Below, piece after piece: positions 37,792-47,148 of a stretch of 64,000 nucleotides of DNA. Source of the stretch: Janibacter indicus (GTDB lineage Bacteria; Actinomycetota; Actinomycetes; Actinomycetales; Dermatophilaceae); NCBI RefSeq assembly GCF_900176385.1, contig NZ_FWXN01000005.1, positions 186,001 through 250,000 of the forward strand, in the 5' to 3' direction. The translations under genes and the position numbers were made by a program. Below the pieces are notes generated by a model, which was not told the DNA's origin, searched no databases, and saw only the letters and a list, made by a program, of their open reading frames with translations. Within the stretch, counting starts at the first letter, position 1. The number at the start of each line of letters is the position of its first letter.

Positions 37792-39227
37792 CGGTCCAGT
37801 GCCTCGAGCAGTCTCGGCCCGAGGTGGGTGACGTCGCCGGCACCGACGGTGAGCACGAGGTCGCCGTCAGCGGCGCCCTGCGCCACCGCCGCGATCGCCT
37901 CGTCGAGGGAGACGACCCGTGCCGAACGCCCCTGTGCCACGAGCGGCTCGCTGATGAGGTGCGAACCGACGCCGGTCACCGGGTCCTCGCGGGCGCCGTA
38001 GACGTCGAGCAGCAGTACCTCGTCGGCCGGTACCAGCCCGGCGGCGAAGCCGGTCGCGAAGTCACGGGTGCGGGAGTACAGGTGCGGCTGGAAGATCACC
38101 CACAGGCGGTGCTCGCCGGCGATCTCCTTGGCGGTGCGCACGACCGCCTCCACCTTGCCGGGGTTGTGCGCGTAGTCGTCGACGACGGTGACGCCGCGCG
38201 CCACCCCCTTCGTCTCGAAGCGCCGTCGGGTCCCGCCGTAGGCCGCGAGCCCGTCGAGGACCGCCTGGGCATCCGTGCCGACGCCGTGGGCAGCGGCCGC
38301 GTAGGCCGCAGCGGCGTTGAGGAGGTTGTGCCGCCCCGGGACGCTGATCGACAGCTCCCGGCGGGCGTCGGCCTCGACGAGGGTGGCGCTCGCACTGGTG
38401 CCGTCGAGGACGGAGTCGACGAGCCGCACGTCCGCAGCCTCGCCGAAGCCGTAGCGCAGCACCCTCACGCCGGCAGCCTCGGCCCGGACGGCCAGCCGCT
38501 CGGACCCGGGGTCGTCGGCGCAGGCGACGAGCAGCCCACCCTCGGTGACCGTCTCGGCGAACTCGAGGTAGGCCGCCTCGACCGTCGCGAAGTCGCCGTA
38601 GAAGTCGAGGTGGTCGGGCTGGACGTTGGTGACGATCGCGACCTGCGGCGCGTAGGCGAGGAAGGACCCGTCGGACTCGTCGGCCTCGGCGACGAAGGGG
38701 GTGCCCTCACCGAGCGCGGCGTTGACCCCCTGCGTGGCCAGCTCGCCACCGAGGGCGAAGGAGGGCTGCGTCCCCGCCTCGAGCAGGGCGACGGTGAGCA
38801 TCGAGCTCGTCGTCGTCTTGCCGTTGGCTCCGGCGACCGCAATGCGGGTCTGCTCCCCCATCGCCGAGGCGAGCGCCTGGCTGCGGTGCAGGACGCGCAG
38901 ACCGGCGGCCCGCGCGGCCGCCAGCTCGGGGTTGTCCTCGCGGATCGCCGACGAGACGACGACGGTGTCGGCGCCCTCGAGGTGGGCCGGGTCGTGCCCC
39001 ACCCAGATCGTCGCGCCGCGCTCGCGCAGCCGCTCGAGCAGCGGCGAGTCGTGGGCATCGCTGCCGCGCACCTCGACGCCCGCGTCGAGCAGCAGGCGCA
39101 CGATGGCCGACATGCCGGCACCACCGGCAGCGAGCACGTGGACGACTCCGAGCTCGGCCAGTGGCACCCGTGGTGCCAGGACGTCGAAGCGGGGGTTGCG
39201 CGGGACCTCGGGCAGCGCGTCAGCCAC
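37788..39227 (-). CDS. murC: UDP-N-acetylmuramate--L-alanine ligase
   Basis: This 479-residue Mur ligase adds L-Ala to UDP-MurNAc using ATP in the cytoplasm. The N-terminal Rossmann domain has VLAAGGAGMSAIVRLLLDAG. The ATP P-loop is AGANGKTTTSSML near residue 135, followed by EADESDGSFLAYAP, QPDHLDFYG and the ligand domain GRHNLLNAAAAYAAA with VVDDYAHNP. GTG 39227 has AAGGTGG upstream and overlaps murG by 8 nt; GTG 39236 is an alternative. Translation is coupled to ftsQ. Confidence 0.95.
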   Translation of the reverse strand: MADALPEVPRNPRFDVLAPRVPLAELGVVHVLAAGGAGMSAIVRLLLDAGVEVRGSDAHDSPLLERLRERGATIWVGHDPAHLEGADTVVVSSAIREDNPELAAARAAGLRVLHRSQALASAMGEQTRIAVAGANGKTTTSSMLTVALLEAGTQPSFALGGELATQGVNAALGEGTPFVAEADESDGSFLAYAPQVAIVTNVQPDHLDFYGDFATVEAAYLEFAETVTEGGLLVACADDPGSERLAVRAEAAGVRVLRYGFGEAADVRLVDSVLDGTSASATLVEADARRELSISVPGRHNLLNAAAAYAAAAHGVGTDAQAVLDGLAAYGGTRRRFETKGVARGVTVVDDYAHNPGKVEAVVRTAKEIAGEHRLWVIFQPHLYSRTRDFATGFAAGLVPADEVLLLDVYGAREDPVTGVGSHLISEPLVAQGRSARVVSLDEAIAAVAQGAADGDLVLTVGAGDVTHLGPRLLEALDR

Positions 39228-40332
39228 GACGGCCACCTTGTGCCCAGGCGTCGGCGACCATGTCGGCGAGCGTCTCGTCGGCGTCGCGGTGCCCCACGGA
39301 CTCCGCGGCCTGCGACATCGAGCGCAGTCGCGCACCGTCGCCCAGCAACGGCACGATCTCGCGGGCCACCCAGGCCGGGTCGACGTCGGCGTCCTCGACG
39401 AGCAGGCCACCGCCCGCCTCCACGACGCCCGCAGCATTGAGCCGCTGCTCGCCGTTGCCGATGGGCAGTGGGACGTAGACACCCGGCAGCCCGACCGCGG
39501 TCAGCTCGCACACGGTGTTGGCCCCGGCGCGGCAGACGACGGCATCGGCGGCGGCATAGGCCAGGTCCATCCGGTCGACGTAGGGCAGGACGACGTAGGG
39601 AACCGACGGGTCACCACCCGTCGCGACGAAGTCCTTGCCCGCGCCGGTCGCGTGCAGCACCTGCACCCCGGCGTCGCGCAGCGTCGCGACGCTGGCCTCG
39701 AAGGCGTCGTTGAGCCGCTTGGCTCCGAGGGAGCCGCCCGTGACGAGCAGCACCGGCAGGTCCTCGCGCAGCCCCAGCCCGGAGCGCGCCTGCGCTCGGG
39801 TCGCCGCGCGGTCGAGGGCGACGATCTCGGGGCGCAGCGGCATGCCGATGACCCGGCCGCCGGCCAGCTTGGTGCCGGGGAAGGTCACCCCGATGTGGTC
39901 GCTGAAGCGGGCCCCCACCTTGTTGGCGACGCCGGCCCGCGCATTCTGCTCGTGGATGACGATCGGGACGCCGGCCTTGCGGGCGGCGAGGTAGGCCGGC
40001 GTCGAGACGTATCCGCCGAAGCCGACGACGACCTGGGCGTCGACCTGCTCGATCGCCCGCCCGGCGGCCGCGACGGCCCGCCGCAGGTTGACCGGCAGGC
40101 GCACGAGGTCGCCGGAGGGCTTGCGGGGCAGCGCGACCTTGGGGATGGTCGCGAAGTCGTAGCCACGCTCGGGGACGAGCCGGGACTCCAGGCCCTCGCT
40201 CGTGCCCAGGGCGAGGATCTCGACACCGGGGTCGCGGCGGCGCAGGCAGTCGGCGAGGGCGAGCAGCGGGGACACGTGCCCTGCGGTGCCACCCCCCGCC
40301 AGCAGGATGCGTGAGGGGCGGGTGGGCGTCAT
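39220..40332 (-). CDS. murG: Undecaprenyl-PP-MurNAc-pentapeptide GlcNAc transferase
   Basis: This 370-residue GT28 glycosyltransferase converts lipid I to lipid II on the inner face of the membrane. The N-terminal glycine-rich loop is ILLAGGGTAGHVSPLLALAD. HEQNARAGVANKVGA, VTGGSLGAKRLN and the UDP-GlcNAc pocket CRAGANTVCELTAVGLPGVYVPLPIGNGEQRLNA follow. It overlaps ftsW and murC in frame, part of the compact dcw chain. Confidence 0.96.
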   Translation of the reverse strand: MTPTRPSRILLAGGGTAGHVSPLLALADCLRRRDPGVEILALGTSEGLESRLVPERGYDFATIPKVALPRKPSGDLVRLPVNLRRAVAAAGRAIEQVDAQVVVGFGGYVSTPAYLAARKAGVPIVIHEQNARAGVANKVGARFSDHIGVTFPGTKLAGGRVIGMPLRPEIVALDRAATRAQARSGLGLREDLPVLLVTGGSLGAKRLNDAFEASVATLRDAGVQVLHATGAGKDFVATGGDPSVPYVVLPYVDRMDLAYAAADAVVCRAGANTVCELTAVGLPGVYVPLPIGNGEQRLNAAGVVEAGGGLLVEDADVDPAWVAREIVPLLGDGARLRSMSQAAESVGHRDADETLADMVADAWAQGGRRG

Positions 40333-41609
40333 CGCGACGATGTCCTCCTGCTCGGGATGCGGGCGAGCAGGGCGCGCGCCCGCGAGGGCTTGGCGGCGAT
40401 CATCTCAGAGCACCCCGGCTCGCTTCGAGCGAAGCTCAGCAGGATGCCGACGGCGAGCATCGCGGTCACGAGCGATGACCCGCCGGAGGAGACGAAAGGC
40501 AGCGGGACGCCGATGACCGGGAGCATCCCGATGACGGCGCCGATGTTGATCGTCGCCTGCACGAGCACCCAGGTGCAGATGCCGGCGGTGGCGACGCGGA
40601 CGAAGAAGTCGTCGGTGCGCGTGACCAGGCGCAGCCCGGCCACGGCGAAGGCGGCGAAGAGCGCGAGGATCGTCAGCGTGCCGATGAGGCCGAGCTCCTC
40701 GCCGATGATCGCGAAGATGAAGTCGTTGTAGGGCTCGGAGAGCCAGCCCCACTTCTCGCGGCTGGCACCGAGGCCGACACCGAACCACCCGCCGTCGGCG
40801 AGGGCATAGCGCCCGTGGATCGACTGGCGGCAGATGCCGTAGTAGAGGTCGGAGCCGGGCGCGCACTGCGTCGGGTCCAGCCAGATCTGGATGCGCTGCA
40901 TGCGGTTGTTGCCGATGTTGGCGGCGAGAAGCCCGAGCAGGGCCAGCACGCCACCGCCGAGCACGAACCACCGCAGCTGCACGCCGGCGGCGAAGAGCAT
41001 GCCGACGGCGATCGCGCAGATGACCATCGCGGTACCCATGTCTTGCCCGAGCATGACGAGCCCGACGATCAGCAGCATTCCCGGCACGACGAAGGGGACG
41101 AGCGCGTGCTTGATCGAGGCCAGCAGCGCCCGCTTGCGTTCGAGGACCAGCGCACCGGCGAGGACGAGGCCGATCTTGGCCACCTCGCTCGGCTGGATCG
41201 ACAGGGACCCGACACCGATCCAGTTGCGGTTGCCCTGGAAGCCGAAGCCGAGTGGCGTGAGCACGAGCAGGAGCAGCACGATCGACGCGGCCACCGCGGG
41301 CACGGCCATCCGCTTCCAGAAGGCGATGCTGCGCCGCGAGGCCCACCACAGCGCGAGCCCGCCGGCGAGGGCGAAGACGAACTGCTTGAGGAAGATGGTG
41401 AAGGAGCTGTCGTTCTCCTTCAGCGAGACGATCATCGACGCCGACAGCACCATGACCAAGCCGATGCCGACGAGCAGGCCGACGATGCCCAGGAGCAGGT
41501 AGTAGGTCGTCATCGGCGACTCGAAGCGCGCGGTCCACTCGTCGACCCGGGTGGAGCGGGTGCGGCGCGCGCCGCTGCGACCGGACCCGGTCGCTGCGCT
41601 GCTGCTCAC
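40329..41609 (-). CDS. ftsW: Lipid II polymerase / division protein FtsW
   Basis: This 426-residue SEDS-family protein polymerises lipid II at the septum together with PBP3/FtsI. About ten membrane helices are present. Characteristic stretches are NRNWIGVGSLSIQPSEVAKIGLVL (with the catalytic-region Gln-Pro-Ser-Glu), LGQDMGTAMVI, NDFIFAIIGEELGLIG and the end motif GVPLPFVSSGGSSLV. A polar N-terminal tail of about 40 residues precedes the first helix. GTG 41609 is preferred over GTG 41615 because AGGAGG lies 7 nt before it rather than 1. Confidence 0.95.
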   Translation of the reverse strand: MSSSAATGSGRSGARRTRSTRVDEWTARFESPMTTYYLLLGIVGLLVGIGLVMVLSASMIVSLKENDSSFTIFLKQFVFALAGGLALWWASRRSIAFWKRMAVPAVAASIVLLLLVLTPLGFGFQGNRNWIGVGSLSIQPSEVAKIGLVLAGALVLERKRALLASIKHALVPFVVPGMLLIVGLVMLGQDMGTAMVICAIAVGMLFAAGVQLRWFVLGGGVLALLGLLAANIGNNRMQRIQIWLDPTQCAPGSDLYYGICRQSIHGRYALADGGWFGVGLGASREKWGWLSEPYNDFIFAIIGEELGLIGTLTILALFAAFAVAGLRLVTRTDDFFVRVATAGICTWVLVQATINIGAVIGMLPVIGVPLPFVSSGGSSLVTAMLAVGILLSFARSEPGCSEMIAAKPSRARALLARIPSRRTSSR

Positions 41610-41611
41610 GC

Positions 41612-43111
41612 TCACCCCTCCTGCAGGTACCTGTGCACCGCGGCGGCGAAGGCGTCGCCGCGGGCCCCGTAGTTGTCGAACATGTCCATGGATGCGGCTG
41701 CCGGGGCCAGCAGCACCGCGTCTCCCGGCATCGCGAGCGTGGCCGCGTGCCGGACGACGAGGTCCATCGCCCCAGTGTCCGTCGCGGCGACGTCGATCAC
41801 GGGGACATCGGGCGCGTGTCGGGCGATGGCCGCGGCGATCTGCTCGCGGTCGCGACCGATGAGCACGGCGGCGCGCAGTCGACCGGCGGCCGCCGCGACG
41901 AGCTCGTCGACGTCGGCACCCTTGAGCAGGCCGCCGGCCACCCACACGACGTGCTCGTGGGAGGTGAGGCTCGCGAGGGCGGCGTGGGGGTTGGTCGCCT
42001 TGGAGTCGTCGATCCAGTGGACCTCGCCGGCGCTCGCCACGTGGGCGATGCGGTGCGGCTCGGGCTGCCAGGCCCGCAGCCCCTCGCGCACGGCGACCGG
42101 CGGCACCCCGTGGGCCCGGGCGAGCGCGGCGGCGGCCAGGGCATTGGCGACGAGGTGCGGGGCGACGCTCGGGGCCTCGCCCTGCAGGTCGGCCAGCGTG
42201 CCGAGCTCGGCGGCGGAGGTCTCGCGCTCGGCGACGAAGGCCCGGTCGGCGAGGACGTCCTCGACGAGCCCGAGCATCGACAGCCCGGGCGTGCCGAGGG
42301 TGAAGCCGACGGCGCGGCAGCCCTCGACGACATCGGCCTCCTCGACGAGGCGGCGCGTGGCCGGGTCCTGCTCGTTGTAGACGCAGGCGACCTCGGCGTT
42401 GGCGTAGACCTTGCCCTTGGCCGCGGTGTACTCCTCGAGGGAGCCGTGCCAGTCGATGTGGTCGGGCGCGATGTTGAGGCAGGCCGCGGCCTGCGGGCGA
42501 AGGGAGTGGCTCCAGTGCAGCTGGAAGCTCGACAGCTCGACGGCGATGACGTCGTAGGGCTCGGGGTCCTGGACGAGGTCGAGCACGGGCGTGCCGACGT
42601 TGCCGGCGCTCGCGGCCCGCAGGCCGGCGGCGCGCAGCATCGAGGTGAGCATCTGCACCGTCGTCGTCTTGCCGTTGGTGCCGGTGACGAGCAGCCAGGG
42701 CGCTCCCCCGGCCCGCGGGCGCATCCGCCACGCGAGCTCGACGTCACCCCAGATCGGGATGCCCGCCTCGGCGGCCGCGGCGAGCAGCGGCTGGTGCGGC
42801 GGCCAGCCCGGCGAGGTGACGACGAGGTCGATCTCGTCCGCGGGCACCGGCAGCGCGGTCTCGGCGCCGTCACCGAGGTGCAGCTGCGCGTCGAGCACCT
42901 CGAGGATCTGGGCGCGCTGGGCCATCTGGGTGTTGGGCTCGGGTGCCTTGGCGTCGACGACGCGGACGTGGGCGCCGTACTGGAGCAGTGCGTCGGCGGC
43001 GGCGAACCCGGAGACGCCCAGGCCGGTGACGACGACCCCCAGGCCGGCCCAGTCGGCCTCGCGGCAGGTCAGCGCGGCCAGCCGCTCCGCGCGGGAGGCG
43101 GCGTCGGTCAC
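41612..43111 (-). CDS. murD: UDP-MurNAc-L-Ala--D-Glu ligase
   Basis: This 499-residue Mur ligase adds D-glutamate. Features are the N-terminal [20 protein letters not shown]-loop [14 protein letters not shown] near residue 146, [22 protein letters not shown] and the C-terminal [17 protein letters not shown] and [22 protein letters not shown] motifs specific to MurD. The GTG start overlaps the mraY stop as GTGA, and the stop overlaps an unused GTG of ftsW. It is slightly longer than E. coli MurD because of an N-terminal extension of about 25 residues. Confidence 0.95.
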   Translation of the reverse strand: MTDAASRAERLAALTCREADWAGLGVVVTGLGVSGFAAADALLQYGAHVRVVDAKAPEPNTQMAQRAQILEVLDAQLHLGDGAETALPVPADEIDLVVTSPGWPPHQPLLAAAAEAGIPIWGDVELAWRMRPRAGGAPWLLVTGTNGKTTTVQMLTSMLRAAGLRAASAGNVGTPVLDLVQDPEPYDVIAVELSSFQLHWSHSLRPQAAACLNIAPDHIDWHGSLEEYTAAKGKVYANAEVACVYNEQDPATRRLVEEADVVEGCRAVGFTLGTPGLSMLGLVEDVLADRAFVAERETSAAELGTLADLQGEAPSVAPHLVANALAAAALARAHGVPPVAVREGLRAWQPEPHRIAHVASAGEVHWIDDSKATNPHAALASLTSHEHVVWVAGGLLKGADVDELVAAAAGRLRAAVLIGRDREQIAAAIARHAPDVPVIDVAATDTGAMDLVVRHAATLAMPGDAVLLAPAAASMDMFDNYGARGDAFAAAVHRYLQEG

Positions 43112-44190
43112 GGTGCCCCCACGACCCACTCGGCGTAGAAGATCGCCAGCCCGAGCGCGACGAAGAGGCCGGCCACGATCCAGAAGCGGATGACGATCGT
43201 CACCTCCTGCCACCCGAGCAGCTCGAAGTGGTGCTGCAGGGGCGCCATGCGGAAGACCCGCTTGCCGGTGGACTTGAAGGAGGCGACCTGGATGATCACC
43301 GAGAGGGTGATCGTCACGAAGAGGCCGCCGAGAATGACGACGAGCAGCTCGGTGCGCGAGAGGATCGCCAGACCGGCGATCGCGCCGCCGAGGGCGAGCG
43401 ATCCGGTGTCCCCCATGAAGATCTTGGCCGGCGAGGCGTTCCACCACAGGAAGCCGAAGCAGGCACCGGTGCCGGCCGCGGCGACGACGGCGAGGTCGAG
43501 CGGGTCCCGCACGTCGTAGCAGTTGGCACCGGGGCTGGTCTGGCAGTTCTGGTTGAACTGCCAGATGGAGATGACGACGTAGGCCCCGAAGACCATGACC
43601 GAGGCGCCTGTCGCCAGACCATCGAGACCGTCGGTGAGGTTCACGCCGTTGGACGTGCCCGCGATCATGAGGTTGGCCCAGAGCACGAAGAGGATCACGC
43701 CGACGAAGGGGGCGAAGAAGGCCAGGTCGAGCGCGGTGTCGCGCACGAAGGAGATGCTCGTCGAGGCCGGGCGGCGCAGCGCGTCGTTGGGGAACTGCAG
43801 GGCGAGGACCGCGAAGGTCACGCCGACGAGGGTCTGCCCGATGAGTTTCTCCCCCGACTTCAGGCCGAGGCTGCGCTGCTTGCTGATCTTGATGTAGTCG
43901 TCGGCGAAGCCGACGGCACCCAGACCCACCATGAGGAAGAGCACGAGGACGCCGCTGGCGGTCGGCGACTGCCAGGTGACGAGGTGCGCGACGGCGTAGG
44001 CGATGACGGTCGCGAGGATGATGACCGCGCCGCCCATCGTCGGCGTGCCGCGCTTGGTGTGGTGCGAGGTCGGACCGTCGTCACGGATGAACTGGCCGTA
44101 CCCCTGCTTGACGAGGTACGTGATGAACATCGGCGTGCCGAGCAGGGCGACGACGAGTGACACGACAGAAGCGATGACCACGGCCATCAT
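43108..44190 (-). CDS. mraY: Phospho-MurNAc-pentapeptide translocase
   Basis: This 360-residue, ten-helix membrane enzyme makes lipid I from UDP-MurNAc-pentapeptide and undecaprenyl phosphate. Family motifs are [32 protein letters not shown] (with the catalytic DD), [15 protein letters not shown] and [18 protein letters not shown]. Further on comes [18 protein letters not shown] at 44190/44187 gives two possible starts; the first overlaps the murF stop, and GGGAGG precedes it by about 7 nt. Confidence 0.96.
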   Translation of the reverse strand: MMAVVIASVVSLVVALLGTPMFITYLVKQGYGQFIRDDGPTSHHTKRGTPTMGGAVIILATVIAYAVAHLVTWQSPTASGVLVLFLMVGLGAVGFADDYIKISKQRSLGLKSGEKLIGQTLVGVTFAVLALQFPNDALRRPASTSISFVRDTALDLAFFAPFVGVILFVLWANLMIAGTSNGVNLTDGLDGLATGASVMVFGAYVVISIWQFNQNCQTSPGANCYDVRDPLDLAVVAAAGTGACFGFLWWNASPAKIFMGDTGSLALGGAIAGLAILSRTELLVVILGGLFVTITLSVIIQVASFKSTGKRVFRMAPLQHHFELLGWQEVTIVIRFWIVAGLFVALGLAIFYAEWVVGAP

Positions 44191-45593
44191 GCGTGGGCCT
44201 CCCTCTGGACGATGCGGTCTCCGAGCCACCGTAGCCCGGCGTCGCGGCTGGACTTGAAGAGGACGACGTCCGGCGCGGCGAGCTCGGCGACGAGCACCGC
44301 CTCGGCCGCGTCGGCATCGGGCACGACCCGCACCCGCGGGCCGTCCTCACGAGCAGTGTCCCGTGCGCCGTCCGCGATCGCCGCAGCCGTCTCGCCGACG
44401 ACGAGGACCTCGTCGACCCCGAGCTCCGCGGCCTCGCGGCCGACGGCGGCGTGCAGCTCGTCCGAGGCGTCACCGAGCTCGAGCATCGCGCCGAGCACGG
44501 CCCAGCGACGACCGCCGGCGCCCATCGTCGCCAGGCTGCGCAGGGCGGCGGACATCGAGTCGGGGTTGGCGTTGTAGGCGTCGTTGACGACGACGACGCC
44601 GTCCTCGCGCCGGGTGACCTCCATGCGCCACCGGCTGAGCGGGCGGGCGTCGGCCAGGGCCGGCACGATCTGCTCGAGGCCCATCCCCGCGGCGTGCGCC
44701 GCCGCGATGACCGCCAGGGCGTTGCCGACGTGGTGGCGCCCGACGAGGCCCAGCCGCACCTGCGCCGTGCCGAAGGGGGCGGTGACGGTGAAGGAGGGGG
44801 CACCCGCCTCGTCGAGGGTGATGTCGGTGGCCCGCACGTGGGCGGCCGCCGACTCGCCGACGAGGACGACCTGCGCGGACGTGCGCGCCGCCATGGCGGC
44901 GACGAGCGGGTCGTCGGCGTTGAGCACCGCGACCCCGTCCGCGGGCAGGGCGGCGGGCAGCTCTCCCTTCGCCTCGGCGATCGCCTCGACCGAGCCGAAC
45001 TCGCCGACGTGGGCGTGACCGACGTTGAGGACGATGCCGATGCGCGGGGGCGCGATCCGGGTGAGGTAGTCGACGTGACCGATGCCGCGGGCGCCCATCT
45101 CGACGACGAGGTGCCGTGTGGTCGGGGTGATCCGGCAGACGGTGAGCGGGACGCCGACCTCGGAGTTGTAGGAGCCGACCGGGGCGATCGTCTCGCCGTC
45201 GACGGCGAGCACGGAGCCGAGGAGGTCCTTGGTGCTCGTCTTGCCGGAGGAGCCGGTGATGCCGATGACCGTCAGGTCGGGCCGGGAGTCGACGAGGTGC
45301 CGGGCCAGCGCGACGAAGCCGGCCTGCTCGTCCTCGACGACGACGCACGGCAGCCCGTCGACCTCGCGGGTCGTGAGGGCAGCGACGGCACCGGCGCGCG
45401 CGGCGCCGGGGACGAAGTCGTGCCCGTCGGCGCTCTCGCCGACGCGGGCGACGTAGAGGCTGCCCGGGCCCGCTTCGCGGGAGTCGGTGACGACGGGGCC
45501 GTCGACGAGGACCTGCGCGGCCTCGTCGGGGCCGCAGCCGTGGAGGCGCCCGCCGGTGATGTCGGCGACGGCGCCCAGGGTCGTGGGGATCAT
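44187..45593 (-). CDS. murF: UDP-MurNAc-tripeptide--D-Ala-D-Ala ligase
   Basis: This 468-residue Mur ligase adds D-Ala-D-Ala to complete the pentapeptide precursor. The N-terminal substrate domain contains [16 protein letters not shown]. The P-loop [15 protein letters not shown] lies near residue 116, with [26 protein letters not shown] and [13 protein letters not shown] following. The C-terminal domain has [14 protein letters not shown]. Start and stop overlap murE and mraY as ATGA-type junctions. Confidence 0.95.
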   Translation of the reverse strand: MIPTTLGAVADITGGRLHGCGPDEAAQVLVDGPVVTDSREAGPGSLYVARVGESADGHDFVPGAARAGAVAALTTREVDGLPCVVVEDEQAGFVALARHLVDSRPDLTVIGITGSSGKTSTKDLLGSVLAVDGETIAPVGSYNSEVGVPLTVCRITPTTRHLVVEMGARGIGHVDYLTRIAPPRIGIVLNVGHAHVGEFGSVEAIAEAKGELPAALPADGVAVLNADDPLVAAMAARTSAQVVLVGESAAAHVRATDITLDEAGAPSFTVTAPFGTAQVRLGLVGRHHVGNALAVIAAAHAAGMGLEQIVPALADARPLSRWRMEVTRREDGVVVVNDAYNANPDSMSAALRSLATMGAGGRRWAVLGAMLELGDASDELHAAVGREAAELGVDEVLVVGETAAAIADGARDTAREDGPRVRVVPDADAAEAVLVAELAAPDVVLFKSSRDAGLRWLGDRIVQREAHA

Positions 45594-47134
45594 CCGGTGA
45601 CGCTCCGGCGGTCGAGGGCGGCCCGCAGGACCGCCCGGTCGTCGTGCTCTCGGATCTCTCCGCGCACCTCTTGGCCCTGCTCGTGGCCCTTGCCCAGGAC
45701 GGCGACGGTGGCGCCGGGCCCGGACTCGTGGGCGATCTCGACGGCCCGCTCGATGGCCGCGACGCGGCCCTCGACGACCTCGAGACGCGCGCGCGAGCGG
45801 GGCCAGACGCCCTCCGCGACGGCGTCGCGGATCGTGGCGGGGTCCTCCTCGCGCGGGTTGTCGTCGGTGACGATGACGACGTCGGCGTGGGCGGCCGCGG
45901 CGGCCCCCATGCCGGGCCGCTTGCCGGGGTCGCGGCTGCCGCCGGCGCCGAGGACGACGACGAGCAGGCCGTAGGTCTGGGGTCGCAGTGCCGCCAGCGC
46001 GGCACCGACCGCGTCGGGGGTGTGCGCGAAGTCGACGAGCGCCGTCGGCAGGTCCTCGGGACCGGGCTCGCTCGGGGCGACGAGCTCCATGCGGCCCGGC
46101 ACGTAGGGCCGGGTGAGGATCGCGCCGGCGACCTCGCGGGGCGGGATCCCGGTCTCGATGAGGGCCACGGCGGCCATCGCGGTGTTGACGCGGTTGAAGT
46201 CGCCGGGCAGGGCCGACTCGAGGTGGAGCACCTCGTCGGCACCCGTGAGCGTCAGCGCGGGCTCGCGCGGGTCGCCGCCGACGACCCAGTCGGCCTCGAC
46301 GTGGAGGCGCGAGGTGACGGTCGTGACGGGGACGGTGGCCTCCTCCGCCAGCCGGGCGCCCCATTCGTCGTCGACGCACACGACGCCCCGGCGGGAGCGC
46401 TCGGGGGTGAAGAGGCTGGCCTTGGCGAGGAAGTAGTCCTCCATCGTCCCGTGGAAGTCGAGGTGGTCCTGGCTGAGGTTGGTGAAGAGGGCGACGTCGT
46501 ACATGACCTCGTCGACGCGGTGGAGGGTGAGCGCGTGGCTCGAGACCTCCATGACGCAGTCGTCGATGCCGCGCTCCCCCATCGTCGCGAGCAGCGCGTG
46601 CAGGTCGGTCGTCTCCGGGGTGGTGCGCACGGACTTGATCCGCTCGTCGCCGATGCGCGTCTCGATGGTCCCGATGAGCCCCGTCGTGTGGGCCAGCGCC
46701 TCGAGGGCGGAGACCATGAGGTAGGCGGTCGTCGTCTTGCCGTTGGTCCCGGTGATGCCGAACATCGTGCAGCGGCGGTCGCCGCTGTCGTAGACCGCCG
46801 CGGCGACGCGGCCGAGGACCTCGCGCGGGCGCTCCACCACGACGAAGGGGAGGTCGCTCCCCTTCGCCTGCAGCCGGGAGGCCCCGTCGGCGTCGGTGAG
46901 GACGGCGACGGCCCCCGCCGCGAGGGCCTTGTCGACGAAGTCGGCTCCGTGGGCCCGGGCACCGGGCAGGGCGGCCCACAGGTCGCCGGGGCGCACGGTC
47001 GAGGTGTCGAGGGAGACGCCGGTCACCGAGGTGGCCGGGTCACCGTGCACGGGCGTGGCCGCGGCGTCGCCGACGAGGTCGGCGACGTCCACGAGGGTCA
47101 GCGGGTGCACCCGCTCAGGACGAGGAAAAGACAC
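45590..47134 (-). CDS. murE: UDP-MurNAc-L-Ala-D-Glu--diamino acid ligase
   Basis: This 514-residue Mur ligase adds the third peptide residue. The P-loop is [15 protein letters not shown] near residue 131; VSSHALTLHRV, NLSQDHLDFHGTMEDY and a C-terminal VDFAHTPDAV are family motifs. The meso-DAP selectivity motif DNPR is present (VTDDNPREEDPATI), so the peptide probably contains meso-diaminopimelate; in a Micrococcales genome this matters because many relatives use lysine or ornithine. GTG 47134 follows a TAAGGT box by 8 nt. A perfect 10-bp inverted pair of the CGAAGGGG oligomer lies at 46843-46866. Confidence 0.94.
   Translation of the reverse strand: MSFPRPERVHPLTLVDVADLVGDAAATPVHGDPATSVTGVSLDTSTVRPGDLWAALPGARAHGADFVDKALAAGAVAVLTDADGASRLQAKGSDLPFVVVERPREVLGRVAAAVYDSGDRRCTMFGITGTNGKTTTAYLMVSALEALAHTTGLIGTIETRIGDERIKSVRTTPETTDLHALLATMGERGIDDCVMEVSSHALTLHRVDEVMYDVALFTNLSQDHLDFHGTMEDYFLAKASLFTPERSRRGVVCVDDEWGARLAEEATVPVTTVTSRLHVEADWVVGGDPREPALTLTGADEVLHLESALPGDFNRVNTAMAAVALIETGIPPREVAGAILTRPYVPGRMELVAPSEPGPEDLPTALVDFAHTPDAVGAALAALRPQTYGLLVVVLGAGGSRDPGKRPGMGAAAAAHADVVIVTDDNPREEDPATIRDAVAEGVWPRSRARLEVVEGRVAAIERAVEIAHESGPGATVAVLGKGHEQGQEVRGEIREHDDRAVLRAALDRRSVTG
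46843..46866. repeat. Inverted pair of the dispersed CGAAGGGG oligomer inside murE
   Basis: CGAAGGGGAG (46843-46852) and CTCCCCTTCG (46857-46866) form a perfect 10-bp stem with the tetraloop GTCG, inside coding sequence for AKGSDLPFV. Confidence 0.8.
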
Positions 47135-47142
47135 GATCCGCG

Positions 47143-47148
47143 ACCTTA
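47143..47148 (-). promoter_or_regulatory. Possible -10 box of an internal murE promoter
   Basis: TAAGGT on the minus strand overlaps the pbpB stop and ends 8 nt before the murE GTG, which lacks a clear Shine-Dalgarno. An internal leaderless start is possible. Confidence 0.35.

Noticed and set aside
41612-42731. Frame extension of ftsW through murD
   Set aside because: Translation is Arg/Gly-rich and has no FtsW helices; FtsW begins at GTG 41609 with AGGAGG.
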